From Candidatus Cardinium sp. TP (GTDB lineage Bacteria > Bacteroidota > Bacteroidia > Cytophagales > Amoebophilaceae): a stretch of 64,000 bases of DNA. The stretch spans positions 47,419 through 111,418 of the forward strand of contig NZ_JANAVR010000001.1 of the NCBI RefSeq assembly GCF_025215055.1, written 5' to 3'. Below, in pieces: positions 1-9,776 of this stretch (within the stretch, counting starts at the first letter, position 1; each line of letters starts with the position of its first letter). A program made the position numbers and the translations under genes. The notes below the pieces were generated by a model that saw only the letters and a program-made list of their open reading frames with translations, did no database searches and was not told the origin of the DNA.

Positions 1-1
1 C

Positions 2-1174
2 CCTTGTAAGGTGGATGCCTATATTAGGCTTTACCCTTACCTGAAATGGTTTTTTATCATGTGGGGTAAATGGACCTTAATACTCTTCTATATGTTAGGT
101 GAACTTTGGCCTATGATTGTCTTTACCTTGCTGTATTGGCAATTAGCCAATAAAATAACCACAACAGAAGAAGCGGGCCGCTTTTACTTTTTTTTCAATT
201 TGATTGGACAAGCCAATCTGCTTATCTCTGGCAGTATCATGGTCTACTTTTCGCGTGCTGATCACTTTTTATTGCCTTTCATAGGTAAGTATAAAGTGGC
301 AACAGCCCCAAAAATAGCCACACTCATGATTGTTATTGCCACGCTATGCCTCTGCATTCTACTTTTACACAAATATATCGAGCAATATATCATCTGCGGC
401 CAAAGGGTACAAGGCAGACGCATCCCCAGACTACAACTAGGATTATATAAAAGTTTTAAAATGATTGCTAGGTCTACATACCTTTCATTAATTTGTATAT
501 TGATGATCGCTTACTCTATGGTTGTGCATTTAATAGAGGGGCTCTGGTTTTATGAAACCTCTCAGCTGTATCAACAAGATCCTACCCGTTTTATTACCTA
601 CCAAGGTAGGGTATTATTCTGGACGGGCATTTGCACATTGTCTTGTGCTTGTTTTGGCCATGTAGTAATTCGGAAACTAAACTGGCTAGGGGCAGCACTG
701 ATCACACCTGTTACCACCCTTATAGTAGGTGGTGCTTTTTTCCTGCTGATTATTGCAGTGGATTACCACTTTGTATCAAAGGCGATCATGGGTATATCCA
801 CTTTAACGGCCATTGTAGCAATTGGCGGCCTGCAAAATGTATTGGCAAAGGGAACGAAGTATTGTTTTTTTGATGTCACTAAAGAGATGGCCTATATTCC
901 TTTAGACCAAGAGATGAGCACAAAAGGAAAAGCAGCAGTGGATATATTAGGGGGAAAAATAGGGAAGTCTGCGGGGGCGCTTGTACAAGTCATCTGTTAT
1001 ACTATCTTTGCAGCTGCCGAGCCGAATCAACTGGCGCCATTTTTAATGGTTCTGTTTTTTTTAATTTGCCTAACTTGGATTGCAGCAGCCCGGGTGCTTG
1101 GAAAAAAATACCATCACCTAATAGGAAAGGCAGATTCCACAACTTGCGGGTCACGTGCAACCAACATGCAATAG
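2..1174 (+). CDS. NTT-family ATP/ADP translocase, 5' end outside window
   Basis: This is a polytopic inner-membrane nucleotide transporter of the NTT (Tlc) family, which exchanges host ATP for ADP or imports nucleotides in intracellular bacteria. The frame is open to the left edge, so about the first 120 residues of a roughly 500-residue protein lie outside the window. A GTG at 11 is only an internal codon. The visible part aligns along its length with the complete NTT at 41310-42806: the segment around GELWPMIVFTLLYWQLAN matches AELWGQMALMLLYWSFVN, and the C-terminal blocks around residues 270-320 (AYIPLDQE...KGKAAVDILGGKIGKS) match AYIPLDLE...KGKAAVDLLGSRLGKA. The 3' end runs into repeat R1-a. 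Substrate specificity cannot be read from sequence alone. Confidence 0.9.
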   Translation, partial: PCKVDAYIRLYPYLKWFFIMWGKWTLILFYMLGELWPMIVFTLLYWQLANKITTTEEAGRFYFFFNLIGQANLLISGSIMVYFSRADHFLLPFIGKYKVATAPKIATLMIVIATLCLCILLLHKYIEQYIICGQRVQGRRIPRLQLGLYKSFKMIARSTYLSLICILMIAYSMVVHLIEGLWFYETSQLYQQDPTRFITYQGRVLFWTGICTLSCACFGHVVIRKLNWLGAALITPVTTLIVGGAFFLLIIAVDYHFVSKAIMGISTLTAIVAIGGLQNVLAKGTKYCFFDVTKEMAYIPLDQEMSTKGKAAVDILGGKIGKSAGALVQVICYTIFAAAEPNQLAPFLMVLFFLICLTWIAAARVLGKKYHHLIGKADSTTCGSRATNMQ

Positions 1175-1180
1175 CACCTT

Positions 1181-1558
1181 GTTCACGATACTGGTTCATA
1201 ATGAATTTTATCCCACTTTTTTATCAAGAAAAAAGTAAAAATAAAATTTCCTTATAGCGTCTCATGTCCGTCGATAAAAAGTTGGCACGCAGTAAAGGTA
1301 ATGAAACGAACGGTTTCCCAGCGGGAAAAACAGAACTCACTCGCTGTGCGGGCTCAAACAAGCTGTTTTTCTGATCCGCTGAACAACCGTTCGTCTAAAG
1401 ACTACAAGTTTACTGAAGCGCCAAGTTTTTTTATCGGCGGACATTAGCGCTTTAAATGGACGCAATGGAAGCAAACGCCCCTTACAATGATAGGTATCTG
1501 TTCCAGATTGTTCTTTTAACGAAAAAAACCACTGCGCTGAACACATACCATGCAATAA
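1181..1558. repeat. R1-a, decayed or variant R1 element
   Basis: The left part (1181-1240) is the R1 terminal motif TTCACGATACTGGTT followed by the conserved AATTTTATCCCACTTTTTT segment. The right part (about 1495-1548) carries R1 right-end sequence and the variant end ACCACTGCGCTGAACACAT. Between them sits an unrelated hairpin (see 1266-1442) in place of the usual R1 core. The element fills the gap between two convergent genes and no gene is seen in it. Confidence 0.65.
1266..1442. repeat. Long imperfect inverted repeat (R3 hairpin)
   Basis: The outer arms GTCCGTCGATAAAAA (from 1266) and TTTTTTTATCGGCGGAC (to 1442) are inverted copies. Inside them further pairs follow in order: CAGTAAA with TTTACTG, ACGAACGGTT with AACCGTTCGT, and AAAAACAG with CTGTTTTT. 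The whole 177 bp can fold into one long interrupted stem. Its layout resembles the R1 core but its sequence differs. Confidence 0.6.
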
Positions 1559-1571
1559 GACCATGCATCTA

Positions 1572-2081
1572 CTACGCTATACATTGCTTTGCTTGATCCA
1601 ATATGGCTATCTTAGACTTGGTTTTTTTATTTGGAATGGCTTTGGCTAAAGACCGCGCTGTGTTACCTTGATGATCTGCTATACATGGATCTGCTCCATG
1701 TTCTATTAAAAACGAAGCCATGGGTGCATCATTTTGCTTGACTGCTATCATGAGACTCGTAGTTCCATCCTTACTTTGTGCATTCACATCCGTTCCTTGA
1801 TCTATTAAGGATTGCACAATATGCCGACTATTATACCATACGGCATGCATCAATAAGGTGTATCCTAGTTTTTGGTCCGGTTCATTTATATCTAGGCCTT
1901 GCGCAAGCCACTCTGCTATCTTCTCTATTGAAAACTCACTAATAAGGTCACCCATGACCTGGTCATCTAAAGGGCGTGAAGATACTGCGTTCCATTTTGG
2001 CGTACCAATCGCATCGATAACGAATTGTTCCTTTTCCGTAGTCATGTTAGCGGTGCTGGACATAGTGGTTGCCTCTAACAT
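1572..2081 (-). CDS. Ankyrin-repeat protein
   Basis: This 169-residue protein has about three ankyrin repeats from residue ~65 to ~150. The clearest units are DINEPDQKLGYTLLMHAVWY, DVNAQSKDGTTSLMIAVKQN and DPCIADHQGNTARSLAKA, with the usual TxLMxA and GAD/GTD positions. Ankyrin repeats bind proteins, and in this bacterial group they are common in candidate host-interaction proteins. No signal peptide is visible from this start. A partly overlapping upstream frame (2047-2544) encodes a membrane segment, so the gene may be a frameshifted product that once had a membrane anchor. The ATG at the seventh codon is an equally likely start. It is convergent with the NTT gene across R1-a. Confidence 0.7.
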   Translation of the reverse strand: MLEATTMSSTANMTTEKEQFVIDAIGTPKWNAVSSRPLDDQVMGDLISEFSIEKIAEWLAQGLDINEPDQKLGYTLLMHAVWYNSRHIVQSLIDQGTDVNAQSKDGTTSLMIAVKQNDAPMASFLIEHGADPCIADHQGNTARSLAKAIPNKKTKSKIAILDQAKQCIA

Positions 2082-2544
2082 GAAATGCGAAGGGGTGGTT
2101 ACATTGGTACAATGATGGCTGAAGTAGATTGGATGGACCTACGCAATAATCAAACCAATTATGCAAGGCCGTCAGTATCAAGCAACCCGTTGCTACACAT
2201 CCCAACACACACCCTAACATCCTATAAATTGTAGTATTTGGTTGTTTAATATTTAGCTGGCTGCTATTTTCGCCGCGCTCCATGTCCAAGTCTAGTGCCT
2301 GCTCTGTAGATAGGCTGCCCCTACAACCTACTGCTGCTCTTGTATGTACACAAGCCGATAAGGCCTGATGGTGCTTATCACCACTTAAACAGCATGATTT
2401 CAAAAATAGACATACCCGCATCAATAGGGCAGCCATCTGCTTGAGCCCTAGATAAGTTAAAAAGCAGGCGTAATGGAACCGATACATTCTATTAACCGGC
2501 CTTGAATAGTAAGCGAAAGCAAATACAATTCCAAACACCGGCAC
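2047..2544 (-). CDS. Hypothetical protein, possible broken N-terminus of the ankyrin gene
   Basis: This open frame of 165 codons ends 35 bases inside the ankyrin frame. Its second half contains one convincing membrane segment (RMLGCVLGCVATGCLILTAL) preceded by a polar stretch that starts at an internal methionine (MERGENSS). The first half is Cys- and Leu-rich and looks like noncoding sequence. One reading is that the internal methionine, membrane anchor and downstream ankyrin repeats were once one reading frame, now separated by a frameshift near 2050-2110. I do not recognise any family, and the frame may be spurious. Confidence 0.3.
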   Translation of the reverse strand: MPVFGIVFAFAYYSRPVNRMYRFHYACFLTYLGLKQMAALLMRVCLFLKSCCLSGDKHHQALSACVHTRAAVGCRGSLSTEQALDLDMERGENSSQLNIKQPNTTIYRMLGCVLGCVATGCLILTALHNWFDYCVGPSNLLQPSLYQCNHPFAFHVRGNHYVQHR

Positions 2545-2785
2545 TCAAAGATCAACATACTTACTTAAGAGCGGTCCATGCGGTTATTAGGAAGGCTTTT
2601 ATTAGACGTAGTAGAATCAGTTTGGTTGGGCGTAAAAGCTGCTGAAAGTAAAAGGGGGGTGCCTTATGGTTGCTGCATTAATTTTTGCGCTAATAACAGT
2701 TTTATAAAGGTATATCTTATAAATTAGTATATTGTATTATTTTTTCCCTAATGCCCATTAGAACATCAGCCCCTATAGACCACCT

Positions 2786-3958
2786 ATGAAGCAGTTGATT
2801 CAAGCAAAACTAAAAGGAGATCCCATAATATGGGGCATAGCATTGGTCTTGTCTAACCTGAGTATTTTAACCGTCTATAGTGCTTCTAGCTCTTTAGCCT
2901 ATAGACAGATGGACCATAACACTGAATACTATTTGATCAGACAGACACTCTTGATAGGCGCCGGGTTAGCGGCTATGTGGCTCAGCCACCGGATTGATTA
3001 CCGCTACTATGCCACTATGGCTAAGGTGGCGCTTTGGCTATCAATTCCGCTACTACTGGTCACTTGGCAATATGGCGTAAAATTAAATGAAGCCTCCCGT
3101 TGGCTGCATATCCCTTTGATCAATAAATCCTTCCAACCCTCTGACCTCGCACAACTTTCCCTGATTATACGCATGGCCCATATGCTGGCCAAACAACAAA
3201 AAAATATTACCTGCTTTAGAACAGCCTGTCTGCCTATATTGACCTGGTCTGGCGTGATTAGTGGTTTGATCGCTTTAACCAATTTCTCTAGCGCGATGCT
3301 GCTATTCGGTACTTGTTTGGTACTGATGTTCATCGGTAGAATCCCTATTAAATACCTACTCATGATCATATGCTCGGGTAGCCTAGTGGCAGGAGGCGCA
3401 CTGCTTTGGGGACAACGTGGCGGCACAGCCGTCAAACGCATAGAAAGCTTTCTTAAGGGGGATGTTTCCTTTCAAGCTGAACAAGCTTACATTGCTATTG
3501 CAACAGGTGGACTGACTGGTAAAGGCCCTGGTAATAGCACCCAACGCAACTTCTTACCCCACCCTTACTCCGATTTTATTTATGCCATTTTAATTGAAGA
3601 GTATGGCCTTATAGGTGGTATATGCGTTATGGTGCTCTATTTGCTGTTGCTATATAGGGCCATTGCCCTGCTCCCTACAACAAGGCATTACTATGGGGGG
3701 CTTTTGGCTACAGGTATCAGCCTGTTATTAGTATTGCAAGCTTTACTGAATATGGCCATTGCAGTAGGCCTCGGCCCTGTAACAGGCCTGCCTTTACCAT
3801 TTGTGAGCATGGGAGGGACTTCACTTGTATTTACAGGTATTGCACTAGGCATATTATTAAGCATTAGCCAAGGAGAAATTGATAGAGAACTCTTAACTTT
3901 AAAAAAAGAAGTGGCAGGTATACGGTATAATAAGTACAAAAAAAATCCTAAACCTTAA
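2786..3958 (+). CDS. ftsW: FtsW/RodA/SpoVE (SEDS) glycosyltransferase
   Basis: This is an integral membrane SEDS protein that polymerises lipid II into glycan strands at the septum (FtsW) or side wall (RodA). It has about ten hydrophobic segments over 390 residues, the normal length. The conserved region near residue 260 (HPYSDFIYAILIEEYGLIGG) carries the SEDS Asp and matches the FtsW signature. The end has GPVTGLPLPFVSMGGTS, the family's C-terminal motif (GLxPxTGxPLPFxSxGGSS). It was assigned as FtsW rather than RodA on the DFIYA..EEYG and SMGGTS motifs. No other mur/fts genes adjoin it. The M23 peptidase at 35754 and FtsK at 18407 suggest some septal wall metabolism. Confidence 0.85.
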   Translation: MKQLIQAKLKGDPIIWGIALVLSNLSILTVYSASSSLAYRQMDHNTEYYLIRQTLLIGAGLAAMWLSHRIDYRYYATMAKVALWLSIPLLLVTWQYGVKLNEASRWLHIPLINKSFQPSDLAQLSLIIRMAHMLAKQQKNITCFRTACLPILTWSGVISGLIALTNFSSAMLLFGTCLVLMFIGRIPIKYLLMIICSGSLVAGGALLWGQRGGTAVKRIESFLKGDVSFQAEQAYIAIATGGLTGKGPGNSTQRNFLPHPYSDFIYAILIEEYGLIGGICVMVLYLLLLYRAIALLPTTRHYYGGLLATGISLLLVLQALLNMAIAVGLGPVTGLPLPFVSMGGTSLVFTGIALGILLSISQGEIDRELLTLKKEVAGIRYNKYKKNPKP

Positions 3959-4268
3959 GTATTCGTTCCGGGCTGGGTTGTTGCGCTAGGGGGCAGCTGT
4001 TTTCCTTTTCATCTGTGCACGCTACTTGAGCACCACATCTTTCTCCAAATCACATTTGCTGCTTGTTTTCGGAGGGTATTGCCAGAAGGATACATCGATA
4101 GATGTTTTAGAGCTATTTTTTTTGTATATTGCTAGGATTCTAATCTTACCGGTGTAAACTGGAATCATTCTAAAAAAGCATCATTTTAAGGTTGTTTTAG
4201 GGTCCGCTTTGTGTTACCTTTTTGCACCTATTTTTGCTTTGTATACGCGCTTATTGTTTTAGTGATCA
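3959..4268. other. Intergenic region upstream of nusA, no gene
   Basis: I see no coding frame, tRNA or hairpin terminator in these 310 bases. In many bacteria rimP precedes nusA, but no rimP-like frame is present here. The last 60 bases hold a Bacteroidota-type promoter candidate. Confidence 0.5.
4208..4236 (+). promoter_or_regulatory. Candidate Bacteroidota-type promoter for nusA-infB
   Basis: TTTG at 4208 and TATTTTTG at 4229 fit the Bacteroidota sigma-A pattern (TTTG, then TAnnTTTG), with a 17-base spacer that is slightly short. It lies 33 bases upstream of the nusA ATG. This is pattern matching only. Confidence 0.35.
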
Positions 4269-5510
4269 ATGGATAGTAATAAATTAGTAGAGTCATTTGC
4301 AGAATTTGCGAAATCTAAAAATATTGATCGACCCACCGTCATACGTATTTTAGAAGATGTGTTTCGTTCCGTCATGCTGAGTAAATTTGGCAATAGTGAC
4401 AATTTTGATATCATTATCAACCTTGATAAAGGAGATTTACAGATATGGCGCTTTCGTAATGTAGTAGCTGATGATGCGGTAGATGTAGGTGCACCTAACA
4501 AGATATCGCTTTCGGAGGCTAGAAAAATAGAAGCCGACTTTGAACTGGGGGAAGAACTATCTGAAGAAATTAAAATTTCTGATTTTGGTAGAAGGCTAAT
4601 ATTGACCGCTAAGCAAATGCTGATACAAAAGATTCGGGAACTGGAAAAAGAGGCCCTATACAATAAATATGAGCAGCTGGTGGGTGGTTTGATTTCAGCT
4701 GAAGTAAATCAAATTTTGAGTAAGGAAGTCATCTTACTAGATGATGAAAACAATGAGCTTTTTTTACCAAAGTCAGAACAAATACCTAAAGATCAATTTA
4801 AAAAAGGAGAACATATTCGTGCGGTGATTTACAAGGTAGCCTTTAATAATGCCACGCCCCGCGTTATACTTTCTAGGGCGTCGCCTCTTTTCTTAGAAAG
4901 GTTATTTGAAAATGAAATTCCTGAAATACAGGATGGACTTATTGCCATAAGAAAAATTGTCAGAGACCCAGGCGCACGTGCTAAAGTAGCAGTTGAAACC
5001 TTTGATGATAGAATTGACCCCGTTGGGGCTTGTGTAGGCATCAAAGGCTCACGTATACATGGCATTACCAAAGAGCTCCAGTATGAAAATATTGATATTA
5101 TTAATTATACAGATAACTTAGAGCTATATATTGCGCGTGCCCTAAACCCTGCATGTATCAATCGGGTGGAGCAAAGTGGTGAGCGGATAGCGGTCTACTT
5201 AGATCCCGATCAAGTGGCACTAGCTATTGGTAAAGGAGGGCAAAATATCAAACTAGCCAGTCGGCTAATTGGCAAGGAAATAGATGTCTATAGAGATATC
5301 CCTAGCCATTTAGAGGCGCATGATATTCCGCTTGCTGCGTTTAGTGACACCATTGAACCTTGGATTTTGGAAGCGTTGCATCAGGTTGGTTTAGACTCAG
5401 CTAAAAGTGTTTTAACCTTGCCTAAAGCCACCCTTGAACAACGTGTGGACTTGGAGCAGGAAACGATAGATGAAATCTATGCTATATTAGATCAAACGCT
5501 TAATGGTTAA
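4269..5510 (+). CDS. nusA: Transcription termination/antitermination factor NusA
   Basis: NusA binds RNA polymerase and nascent RNA and modulates pausing, termination and antitermination. The N-terminal polymerase-binding domain spans residues ~1-125. An S1 domain (~130-200) and tandem KH domains (~205-345) follow; the KH motifs are visible as DPVGACVGIKGSRI and VALAIGKGGQNIKLA. At 413 residues it lacks the acidic repeats of E. coli NusA but suits Bacteroidota. It starts the cluster nusA-infB; infB begins 36 bases after the stop, so cotranscription is likely. Confidence 0.95.
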   Translation: MDSNKLVESFAEFAKSKNIDRPTVIRILEDVFRSVMLSKFGNSDNFDIIINLDKGDLQIWRFRNVVADDAVDVGAPNKISLSEARKIEADFELGEELSEEIKISDFGRRLILTAKQMLIQKIRELEKEALYNKYEQLVGGLISAEVNQILSKEVILLDDENNELFLPKSEQIPKDQFKKGEHIRAVIYKVAFNNATPRVILSRASPLFLERLFENEIPEIQDGLIAIRKIVRDPGARAKVAVETFDDRIDPVGACVGIKGSRIHGITKELQYENIDIINYTDNLELYIARALNPACINRVEQSGERIAVYLDPDQVALAIGKGGQNIKLASRLIGKEIDVYRDIPSHLEAHDIPLAAFSDTIEPWILEALHQVGLDSAKSVLTLPKATLEQRVDLEQETIDEIYAILDQTLNG

Positions 5511-5545
5511 CCTAAATATACCTTATAGGTAGAGAAAGATAACCC

Positions 5546-8287
5546 ATGAATGAAGAAAAAAACATGCGACTCAGCCAAGTGGCTCGAAAGTTAAATGTCG
5601 GAACAGAGACGATTGCTTCTTTTTTAGCCCAAAAGGGGTTTGTCATAGATAACAAACCCAATGCTAAAATAACGGCCGAACAATTTAATATACTAGCTAC
5701 TGAATTTATTTCAGCTGGTGTAGATAAACAGGAAGCGGCGCACGTCACCATCGGTAAAACCTATGCAAGTCTTTCTGCTCCAGCTAGTAAACATACGCGT
5801 ACAACCAATACAGAAGTGCGACCCGTCCATAAGCAAACAGAAATGCAAGGCAAAAGAGTGGAACAAACACCTCCTATTCCCCCAGCTCATTACGAAGCCT
5901 CTGTTCCGGTTTTGCCTGGCTTAAAGGCAGTTGGGAAAATAGAGTTGGCTACTGAAAAAACGAAAGCTGAGGTGCCCCCTGCTGCTGTTGAGGCTACAGA
6001 GCTGCCGCCAGAGATAGCAAATGGCGATACAAGTCACTTGGATGAAGCAACGAAACACCCACCTACCAAACCAGATAAAATAACCTTTTCAGAGCCACTT
6101 AAAAGACCTACTATAGTAGGCAAAATGACTTTACCTGAACCTACTTTTAGAAGGCATCGCCCTAGCAGTGGCGTACTGTTCCAAAAGTCGAGTGGTTCTA
6201 TGGGCTCATCTAAAATAGGCGGCACAAAACCGCACGGTAGGGCTACCCCTCCTACTACCTCTACCCCTGGCGCTAGACCACTAGGAGGTGGTAAAAAAGC
6301 AGGGTCATTTAAATCTAACGCAACCGCTGGTGCTTTGCGTAATACAAAGCATCCTAAAACAACTGTAGGCCCCAAAGAGCAAGAAGGCGTATCTGCTCAA
6401 GAAATAGAAAGCCAAATTAAAAAAACCTTAGCCAAGTTAAACCAAGGCGCCGGTGATGGCGCACGGTCTAAATACAAAAGAGATCGGCGCAGTGCCCACC
6501 TGGAGGCTGAGGAAAAGCGTCAACGTCAGGAAACAGAAAAAGTTTTAAAAATCACAGAGTTTATATCCGCCAATGAACTCGCTTCCTTTATGGACATTAC
6601 GGTCAATGAGATCCTCTCTACTTGTATGTCTTTAGGCATGATTATCTCTATCAACCAACGTCTGGATGCAGAAGCCATTACCGTTGTAGCGGATGAGTTT
6701 GGCTATAGCGTAGAGTTTGTTGACCTACATGATGCAGCAACCTGTAAGGATATAGACGAAGTAGCGGGTGAACTGGTAGAACGTCCGCCTATTGTCACCA
6801 TTATGGGGCACGTAGACCATGGCAAAACTTCTTTATTGGATTATATTCGTACAACAAAGGTAACCGCAAAAGAGGCGGGTGGTATTACCCAGCACATTGG
6901 GGCCTATGCCATTACTACCGATCAAAACAAAAAGATTGTGTTTTTAGATACCCCTGGGCACGAAGCTTTTACAGCTATGCGTACCAGGGGTGCACAGGTA
7001 ACCGATATTATTGTCATTGTGGTCGCTGCAGATGATAGCATTATGACCCAGACCAAGGAGTCGATCAGCCATGCGCAAGTGGCAGGTTGCCCGATTATTA
7101 TTGCCATCAATAAAATTGATAAACCACAGGCCAATCCAGAAAAAGTTAAAGAAGATTTGGCCAATTGTAACATCTTGGTTGAAGACTGGGGTGGGAAATA
7201 TCAATGCCAAGAGATTTCAGCCAAAACAGGGCAAGGGATCAATGCGCTTTTAGAAAAAATTCTTTTAGAAGCCTCACTCCTTAACTTGCAAGCGACCCCT
7301 ACTAGAAAAGCAAGGGGTACAATTATTGAGTCTTTCCTAGATCCTGGTAGAGGGTATGTGGCCACTGGCATTGTACAAGAGGGGACCCTACATGTAGGCG
7401 ACATTGTGCTAGCAGGCGTCTACTATGGCAAAGTAAAAGCGATGTTAAACCACCAAAACATCACCCAAAAAGTAGCTTCCCCTGCTACACCTGTGCAAAT
7501 ATTGGGGTTAAATGGTGCGCCCAGAGCAGGCGATACCTTTCGTGTGATGAGCAGCATAAAGGAGGTAGGGGAATTGGCACAAAAGAAGCAACAACTGTTG
7601 CGTGAGCAAACATTGCGTACCAAGTCTCACCTTACCCTTGATGAAATTGGCCGTCGTTTGGCTGTAGGCAACTTTAAGGAGCTGAATATTATCATCAAAG
7701 GGGATATGGATGGCTCTATAGAGGCGTTAGCAGATGCATTGCTACGGTTATCCCATGAAGAGGTAGAGGTGAATATTTTACATAAGGGTGTAGGGGCGGT
7801 TTCAGAGTCTGATATACTCCTTGCTGCTACCGCTGAAGCGATTATTATTGCCTTCCATATTAAACCCTCTGCACAAGCTAAAAAATTAGCCGAAAGAGAA
7901 GGAGTAGAAATCAAGCAATATTCGATTATTTACAGTGCGATAGATGATGTGCGTAGTGCGGTACAGGGGCTTTTGGCACCTACCATAGAAGAAATGACTA
8001 CAGGTCGAGCAGAAATTAAAAAGATCTTTACGTTTTCAAAAATTGGTAATATTGCAGGTTGTCAAGTACAAGCAGGTTATATCAAACAAGCCAATCCCAT
8101 ACGTGTTATCAGAAAAGACCAGGTTATATTTACCGGTGCAATCCATACCATTAAACATGGGCTAGAAGAGATCAAACAGGTCAAATCTGTTTCTGAGTGT
8201 GGGATACATATCAGAAATTTTGACGAAATTGAAGTGGGGGATATTATAGAAGGCTTTGAACAAAAAGAAATCAAGCGTCAACTTTAA
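5546..8287 (+). CDS. infB: Translation initiation factor IF-2
   Basis: IF-2 is the GTPase that brings initiator tRNA to the 30S subunit and promotes subunit joining. The N-terminus ([20 protein letters not shown]) is the IF2 N-domain. It is followed by a long low-complexity Pro/Lys/Thr-rich linker to about residue 330 and then the G domain. GTPase motifs are intact: GHVDHGKTS near residue 421, DTPGHEAF, and NKIDK. Domains II, III and IV follow to residue 913, which is long but normal for Bacteroidota. A small hairpin with a T run lies just past the stop. Confidence 0.96.
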   Translation: MNEEKNMRLSQVARKLNVGTETIASFLAQKGFVIDNKPNAKITAEQFNILATEFISAGVDKQEAAHVTIGKTYASLSAPASKHTRTTNTEVRPVHKQTEMQGKRVEQTPPIPPAHYEASVPVLPGLKAVGKIELATEKTKAEVPPAAVEATELPPEIANGDTSHLDEATKHPPTKPDKITFSEPLKRPTIVGKMTLPEPTFRRHRPSSGVLFQKSSGSMGSSKIGGTKPHGRATPPTTSTPGARPLGGGKKAGSFKSNATAGALRNTKHPKTTVGPKEQEGVSAQEIESQIKKTLAKLNQGAGDGARSKYKRDRRSAHLEAEEKRQRQETEKVLKITEFISANELASFMDITVNEILSTCMSLGMIISINQRLDAEAITVVADEFGYSVEFVDLHDAATCKDIDEVAGELVERPPIVTIMGHVDHGKTSLLDYIRTTKVTAKEAGGITQHIGAYAITTDQNKKIVFLDTPGHEAFTAMRTRGAQVTDIIVIVVAADDSIMTQTKESISHAQVAGCPIIIAINKIDKPQANPEKVKEDLANCNILVEDWGGKYQCQEISAKTGQGINALLEKILLEASLLNLQATPTRKARGTIIESFLDPGRGYVATGIVQEGTLHVGDIVLAGVYYGKVKAMLNHQNITQKVASPATPVQILGLNGAPRAGDTFRVMSSIKEVGELAQKKQQLLREQTLRTKSHLTLDEIGRRLAVGNFKELNIIIKGDMDGSIEALADALLRLSHEEVEVNILHKGVGAVSESDILLAATAEAIIIAFHIKPSAQAKKLAEREGVEIKQYSIIYSAIDDVRSAVQGLLAPTIEEMTTGRAEIKKIFTFSKIGNIAGCQVQAGYIKQANPIRVIRKDQVIFTGAIHTIKHGLEEIKQVKSVSECGIHIRNFDEIEVGDIIEGFEQKEIKRQL

Positions 8288-8291
8288 AAAG

Positions 8292-8316
8292 AAAGGCAGC
8301 TAAAAGGCCTTTTTTT
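8292..8316 (+). terminator. Possible rho-independent terminator after infB
   Basis: AAAGGC, a 9-base loop, GCCTTT and then more T residues form a short stem directly downstream of infB. The stem has only six base pairs and the next gene begins 21 bases later, so it may be weak or only attenuating. Confidence 0.4.
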
Positions 8317-8336
8317 CTTGTTTTTAGGCTCAAGTT

Positions 8337-8705
8337 ATGGGATTTTTTATAGGCAAATCTGAAACAGAGATTAAGGTCAGTGTGTTTTTAATCCTTTGGG
8401 GGATTCGGTGGCTATATAAGTATTTGGCTGCTTCTGATGATTCAACCTCCCAGGAGGAACTAGATGAAGCGGCCTATGCAGATGCAAATAAAGTAAAAAA
8501 TATAGCGCCGCCTATGCCCATCACGCCTAAAGTGGTAGACCAAGCAGCGCAACCGGTTCCTTTGCGCCAGGCAATAACCGCAAATCCTCCACCCGCTGCT
8601 CACGTAATAGCGAAACACAAAACGGCCTCAGGCCGTAAGCGACGGTTATTTAGAAATATATTGCTGGTAGATGCGCTGATGCAGCGAAAAAATTTTACAG
8701 TATAA
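8337..8705 (+). CDS. Small hypothetical membrane-anchored protein
   Basis: This 122-residue protein is not recognised as a family. It has one hydrophobic segment near residues 13-28 (VSVFLILWGIRWLYKYL), then an acidic/Ala-Pro-rich stretch and a basic C-terminus. It sits in the same direction 49 bases after infB and 12 bases before the rluD-like gene, so it is probably part of that transcription unit. The tight packing argues that it is real. Confidence 0.55.
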   Translation: MGFFIGKSETEIKVSVFLILWGIRWLYKYLAASDDSTSQEELDEAAYADANKVKNIAPPMPITPKVVDQAAQPVPLRQAITANPPPAAHVIAKHKTASGRKRRLFRNILLVDALMQRKNFTV

Positions 8706-8717
8706 CTTGGTGTAAGG

Positions 8718-9776
8718 ATGAAAGATGTCACTGAAACACCAGCATATGTCGTTACGGTTACCCAAGAACAGTCCGGGCTTCGTATAGACAAGTTTTTATC
8801 TAAGGTCTTACCAATCAGCCGAAACAAAATCCAAGAAGCCATTACCAATCAATGCGTTTCAGTTAATCGGCAACTTATTAAATCCAATTATATCGTTCGG
8901 GCTACAGATGCAATAGTAGCACACATACCCAGCCCCATCGACCTTGAAACCCTTACACCAGAAGCCATACCCTTAAATATTGTTTATGAAGATGATCACT
9001 TATTGGTTATTTATAAACCCGCTCAGATGGTAGTGCATCCAGATATGGCCCATCGAACCGGTACACTAGCCCATGCGCTATTGTATTACTATAAGCATTT
9101 GCCTTTAAAAGACCACATGCCCACCAGGCCTGGATTGGTCCATCGGATTGATAAAAACACATCAGGTCTATTGGTAGTGGCCAAAACAGCAGAAAGCTTG
9201 GAAGCTTTGGCGCGTCAATTTTATCACCATACGGTCACACGAACCTATTATGCATTGGTCTGGGGCAATCCCCAAAATGAGACTGGAACAATTGATGTAA
9301 ACATAGGAAAAGACAGTCATAACCATCAAAAAATATCCGCTTTCCCTGACCGCCAACAAGGGAAAAGAGCCGTTACCCATTACCAAGTCGTCAAGCGGCT
9401 GCATGATGTAGCCCTAGTAGCCTGTAGATTAGAAACCGGACGTACCCATCAAATTCGCGTGCATATGAAACATATCGGCCACCCTCTCTTTGGTGATCCG
9501 CAATATGGCGGTGACACAATTGCTAGTGGCGAACGATATGCCTCCTATAAGGCCTTTGTGCACAACTGTTTTAAACTGATGCCTCATCAGGCACTACATG
9601 CAGCTGTGCTTAGCTTTACCCATCCTGTAACAAAAGTAGCCCACTCCTTTGAAGCGCCTTTACCAGAAAATTTTATTAAACTGATAGAGAAATGGGAAAA
9701 ATATGTCACAGCTCATAGGCATCATGTTGGACAAATTCAAACATTCGATCAAACAAGCTTTTCATTTCTCCAATAG
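8718..9776 (+). CDS. RluA/RluD-family 23S rRNA pseudouridine synthase
   Basis: The enzyme isomerises uridine to pseudouridine, in RluD mainly in helix 69 of 23S rRNA. An N-terminal S4 RNA-binding domain (residues ~15-75, LRIDKFLSKVLP...SRNKIQEAI) precedes the catalytic domain. The family motif HRIDKNTSGLLVVAKT near residue 141 contains the catalytic Asp. The motif GRTHQIRVHMKHIGHPLFGD follows at ~240. At 352 residues it has the normal RluD length. RluD, RluC and RluA cannot be separated with certainty by eye, so no symbol is given. Its 3' end overlaps the next gene by about 50 bases. Confidence 0.88.
   Translation: MKDVTETPAYVVTVTQEQSGLRIDKFLSKVLPISRNKIQEAITNQCVSVNRQLIKSNYIVRATDAIVAHIPSPIDLETLTPEAIPLNIVYEDDHLLVIYKPAQMVVHPDMAHRTGTLAHALLYYYKHLPLKDHMPTRPGLVHRIDKNTSGLLVVAKTAESLEALARQFYHHTVTRTYYALVWGNPQNETGTIDVNIGKDSHNHQKISAFPDRQQGKRAVTHYQVVKRLHDVALVACRLETGRTHQIRVHMKHIGHPLFGDPQYGGDTIASGERYASYKAFVHNCFKLMPHQALHAAVLSFTHPVTKVAHSFEAPLPENFIKLIEKWEKYVTAHRHHVGQIQTFDQTSFSFLQ

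Noticed and set aside
1337..1564. A 75-codon frame on the minus strand
   Set aside because: It lies entirely in repeat R1-a and its inverted repeat; similar short peptides arise from other R1 ends.
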